A stretch of DNA of 64,000 nucleotides from Anaerolineales bacterium UBA6055. Lineage in GTDB: Bacteria; Chloroflexota; Anaerolineae; Aggregatilineales; Phototrophicaceae. The stretch is taken from assembly GCA_002428985.1 (NCBI GenBank), contig DIYL01000053.1:47700-111699 (forward strand), read 5' to 3'. Numbering within the stretch: position 1 is the first letter of the stretch; the number at the start of each line of letters is the position of its first letter. Both the position numbers and the translations under genes were made by a program. Below the pieces are notes generated by a model. It made no database searches. It was not told where the DNA came from and saw only the letters and a list, made by a program, of their open reading frames with translations. Positions 61,818 to 64,000 of the stretch are shown here, piece by piece.

Positions 61818-61930
61818 TGACACGGGAACAGTGGTTGCGTCTATATCACTATATTGGCGATCTAGTCGAATCACAGCTCAAACGAGGATATTCATCAATT
61901 GACTACTTAATACGATTAACGGAGACATAA
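61817..61930 (+). CDS. Small coupled ORF, 37 residues
   Basis: The ATG shares its A with the stop of the M20 gene (TAATG), and the ORF's own TAA shares its last A with the ATG of the following dehydratase gene, again TAATG. It codes for a compact amphipathic-looking peptide (start MTREQWLRLYHYIGDLVE, end DYLIRLTET) with many aromatic residues. The Shine-Dalgarno GGAGA of the downstream gene lies within its last codons. Double one-base overlap in a tight transcript argues for a translated gene or a coupling device. I do not recognise a family. Confidence 0.6.
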   Translation: MTREQWLRLYHYIGDLVESQLKRGYSSIDYLIRLTET

Positions 61931-63093
61931 TGAAAATTACAGACATTAAAACGTACCCAACATGGATTGGACGGCGAAATCAACTCATCATCAAGGTAGA
62001 AACTGACGAAGGCATCCATGGTTGGGGTGAATCGGGCCTATCTGGCAGAGAAGAAGCAGTTATTGGTGCAATTAATCATTACCGTGAATGGCTAATTGGT
62101 CGTAATCCGATGAATATCGAGGCGTTATGGCAAGAGTTGTATCGCAGCCAGTATTTTGAAGGCGGACGTGTACTAACGGCAGCGATGTCTGCGCTAGACA
62201 TTGCCTTCTATGACATCACGGGTAAGGCTCTGGGAGTACCTGTTTATCAGCTTCTCGGTGGTAAACAACGTGACTGGATACCGTGTTTTGCCACAATTCA
62301 GGGTAGTAACGAACAAGAATTTATTGAACAGGCAAAGCTACTCATCGAACGGGGGTGGACTGTCATTCGAACAGGTTCTCATCCGGGGCGGACAGCCGAA
62401 GATGATGAGTCAGTTTTCGAGCCACGTGAATCTATCGGGCAAACAGCAAAGTGGTTAACTCGCTTACGTGAAGAAGTGGGACCAGATCCTGTCCTCGGCA
62501 TCGATTATCACCATCGGCTATCTGTAGCTGAAGCAGCCTCCTTTTGCCAGCGAATGCCATCGGGAACGTTAGATTTTATAGAAGAGCCGATTCGGGACGA
62601 GACACCATCTACCTATCAGGCGTTGCGACAAATGACGGATGTTCCATTTGCCATCGGTGAAGAGTTCGCCAGCAAATGGCAATTCTTGCCCTATCTAGAG
62701 CAAGACATCACACAATTTGCACGGGTAGATGTCTGTAATGTCGGTGGATTAACCGAAGCCAAAAAGGTCGCTGCCCTCGCGGAAGCACACTATATTGACC
62801 TGATGCCTCATAATCCACTAGGGGCAATCTGTACTGCAGCGACTGTTCATCTTGCAGCATCTGTACCGAATTTTGCATGGCAGGAGGTGCGCTCTTCACC
62901 AACTGAACAACTCAGTTTTTCTGATGAAGACTGGTTTCCTGTTCAACCCACACAAGACGAATCAAGGTTACTTGTACCTGATGTTCCTGGATTGGGTGTC
63001 GAATTCAATGAAGAACGAGCACAAGGAAGCCAAATGAAATACTGGGAGGCTCCTCACCTCAAACGTCGTGATGGATCAGTTACCAACTGGTAA
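61930..63093 (+). CDS. Enolase-superfamily sugar-acid dehydratase (galactonate-dehydratase type), paralogue B
   Basis: 387 residues, the same architecture as the gene at 35076. Metal ligands: Asp in GIDYHHRLS, Glu in FIEEPI and Glu in AIGEEFASKW; His in MPHNPLGAI is the second acid/base. The strand-2 KxK lysine is absent (VIRTGSH), again placing it with galactonate-type dehydratases rather than dipeptide epimerases, despite the peptidase neighbours. GGAGA lies 5 bases ahead. Position behind M20 and the small ORF ties it to the IclR locus. Confidence 0.87.
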   Translation: MKITDIKTYPTWIGRRNQLIIKVETDEGIHGWGESGLSGREEAVIGAINHYREWLIGRNPMNIEALWQELYRSQYFEGGRVLTAAMSALDIAFYDITGKALGVPVYQLLGGKQRDWIPCFATIQGSNEQEFIEQAKLLIERGWTVIRTGSHPGRTAEDDESVFEPRESIGQTAKWLTRLREEVGPDPVLGIDYHHRLSVAEAASFCQRMPSGTLDFIEEPIRDETPSTYQALRQMTDVPFAIGEEFASKWQFLPYLEQDITQFARVDVCNVGGLTEAKKVAALAEAHYIDLMPHNPLGAICTAATVHLAASVPNFAWQEVRSSPTEQLSFSDEDWFPVQPTQDESRLLVPDVPGLGVEFNEERAQGSQMKYWEAPHLKRRDGSVTNW

Positions 63094-63162
63094 TTGAATG
63101 GAGAAATTTCGTCCATACCAGAATATGCGGTTGTTATGGCTATGATGCTCCGCGCCTTGTAA
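63094..63162 (+). pseudogene. 3' remnant of an M20 peptidase gene
   Basis: Directly after the dehydratase stop, 22 codons and a stop read ..NGEISSIPEYAVVMAMML.., matching the C-terminal end of the M20 gene at 60675 (..YGEISSMPERAAVMAAML..). The DNA agrees at 53 of 63 bases, with third-position changes among the differences. It has no start and no upstream part, so it is the tail of a lost paralogue. Confidence 0.85.
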
Positions 63163-63240
63163 CGCAAACTAAGCTGAAATTCAAATTGAGGGGAAGAATG
63201 ACAAAAGATTTGACCCACTCTGTCAACTTTTCCTCTAATC

Positions 63241-63257
63241 CCCTCCCCCCCGGAGGG
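63241..63257. other. C-rich hairpin
   Basis: CCCTCC-CCCCC-GGAGGG, a 6-bp stem with a five-C loop, in the gap between the remnant and the next gene. It may end the M20/dehydratase transcript, although no T-run follows. Confidence 0.4.
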
Positions 63258-63373
63258 TAACAAAATTCCTTTAATCTAATAGACTTGCAATAAGTCAGCT
63301 GATAAGAAACAAAAAAGATATACATTCAAATACCAACTTTTCCACTACCTAAATTAGAGACAAGGAAAAAATC

Positions 63374-63859
63374 GTGTTTAAGCTTACTGTTAGATTACTT
63401 AGTGTATTGATTCTCATCATCATTATTGGTTCCGTCATCGCTCAAGACGATGATATGGTAGACGAAGAAGCTGTCGCCGCCGTCACATCAGTCATCATTG
63501 ACGACTATGGAGAATATGTGAACAATCATGATGCAGAAAGCTATGTAACTTTGTACACAGAAGACGTGCTTTGGGCACCACCTAATGGTCCCGACCAAAC
63601 TGATGCTGAAGGAATCCAAGCTGCAGTACAGCGTCTATTTGATACCTTTGAGTTCGATGTTGAACCAGAGACAGATGAAGTTGAGGTTCTTGGGGATACA
63701 GCTTATGTAGTGGGTTCCTTGATCGGCGTATTGACACCGCATGACGGTGGAGATCCTATGAACATTCACTTCCGCGCTATCTGGATCCTACGTAATGAAG
63801 ACGGTGAATGGAAGATTGCTCGGCAAGTTTGGAATAACAAGCCCGTAGAAGAGGAATAA
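63374..63859 (+). CDS. Exported SnoaL/NTF2-like protein
   Basis: 161 residues with GTG start (AGGA 8 bases ahead). Signal peptide MFKLTVRLLSVLILIIIIGSVIA (1-23), then an acidic linker (QDDDMVDEE) and an NTF2-like cone fold: AAVTSVIIDDYGEYVNNHDAESYVTLYTEDVLWAPPNGPDQTDAEGIQAAVQRLFDTF and EVLGDTAYVVGSLIG...MNIHFRAIWILRNEDGEWKIARQVWN. This DUF4440/SnoaL type binds small ligands or acts as an isomerase-like scaffold; no function is assigned. Confidence 0.82.
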   Translation: MFKLTVRLLSVLILIIIIGSVIAQDDDMVDEEAVAAVTSVIIDDYGEYVNNHDAESYVTLYTEDVLWAPPNGPDQTDAEGIQAAVQRLFDTFEFDVEPETDEVEVLGDTAYVVGSLIGVLTPHDGGDPMNIHFRAIWILRNEDGEWKIARQVWNNKPVEEE

Positions 63860-63953
63860 ATAGAGGACGGTTGTATACACAGCATATTTTAGCATAGTTA
63901 CGGTGTACTAATCCGAGATTGACGCAAATTGTTAGAACAAGTTATTGCACATC

Positions 63954-63981
63954 GAGACGTTGTTCATGGGAACAGCGTCTC
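63954..63981. other. 12-bp stem-loop near the window end
   Basis: GAGACGTTGTTC / GAACAGCGTCTC pair at 12 positions (one G-T), with loop ATGG. No T-run is seen on either strand; it may be a transcript-end structure or a regulator site for a gene beyond the window. Confidence 0.4.
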
Positions 63982-64000
63982 AACATTGAACCTATAGATT

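Noticed and set aside
61930..63093. Dipeptide (Ala-Glu) epimerase assignment for the enolase-superfamily gene behind M20
   Set aside because: The KxK lysine acid/base and the second-side lysine are missing; D-x-H and HNPLG residues fit sugar-acid dehydratases.
63241..63257. C-tract as a sequencing error inside a gene
   Set aside because: There is no interrupted reading frame on either side that would be restored by a length change; the place is a true gap with a hairpin.

Overview
The window is a 64 kb piece of a bacterial chromosome of moderate to low GC with dense genes on both strands. The gene repertoire points to Chloroflexota, probably an Anaerolineae/Phototrophicales-like heterotroph: a TIR + membrane helix + Ala/Thr-rich repeat + TPR protein, a glutaryl-CoA-type acyl-CoA dehydrogenase, BNR-propeller proteins, IclR/Dpp peptide loci and M20/M28 peptidases. 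This placement is an inference from gene content, because the window holds no rRNA or other phylogenetic marker. No tRNA, rRNA, CRISPR array, insertion sequence or phage gene was seen.

Layout. 1-13.1 kb: the end of a very acidic protein, an MFS exporter, a MerR regulator in an operon with a Tat-exported alpha/beta hydrolase (with a recognisable MerR-type promoter), a large cytosolic BNR-propeller protein, a small conserved protein, a TIR-TM-repeat-TPR protein, a heavy-metal-binding domain protein, a glutaryl-CoA dehydrogenase-like enzyme and a YbhN/UPF0104 membrane protein. 13.1-32.3 kb: an AT-rich patch with an HTTM-like membrane protein, then mostly housekeeping and metabolic genes: uvrA, glutamate dehydrogenase, a TPR protein, a VOC protein, a GT1 glycosyltransferase, tandem DUF2785 paralogues, queG, an amidase, NAD(P)HX epimerase and a GH63-like glucosidase. 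32.3-47.3 kb: esterase, DUF1330, a MarR regulator divergent from a ring-cleavage-type dioxygenase (MhqR/MhqO-like), a sugar-acid dehydratase, a Baeyer-Villiger-type monooxygenase followed by an SDR and an M19 dipeptidase, a GalU/glucuronokinase-like pair that overlap by one base, an AraC-controlled glycosidase-like gene and an M20 dipeptidase.

47.3-63.2 kb is the most interesting part. An IclR regulator heads a minus-strand run of an unusual M28 peptidase, an Asp/Glu/hydantoin racemase-like protein, an amidohydrolase, a complete peptide-type ABC transporter (binding protein, two permeases, one fused double ATPase) and a zinc-type oxidoreductase. Divergent from it are two M20 peptidases, a 37-residue translationally coupled small ORF and a sugar-acid-dehydratase-type enolase-superfamily enzyme. 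It reads as one uptake-and-breakdown locus for a peptide- or amide-linked compound.

Within this locus the substrate-binding protein appears to be circularly permuted: the segment that is normally C-terminal follows the signal peptide and the normal N-terminal segment comes last. The M28 enzyme has Gly-His where the catalytic Glu-Glu pair is expected. A 69-base remnant of an M20 gene end lies directly behind the enolase-superfamily gene. These three points are read directly from the sequence. The function of the locus is inference.
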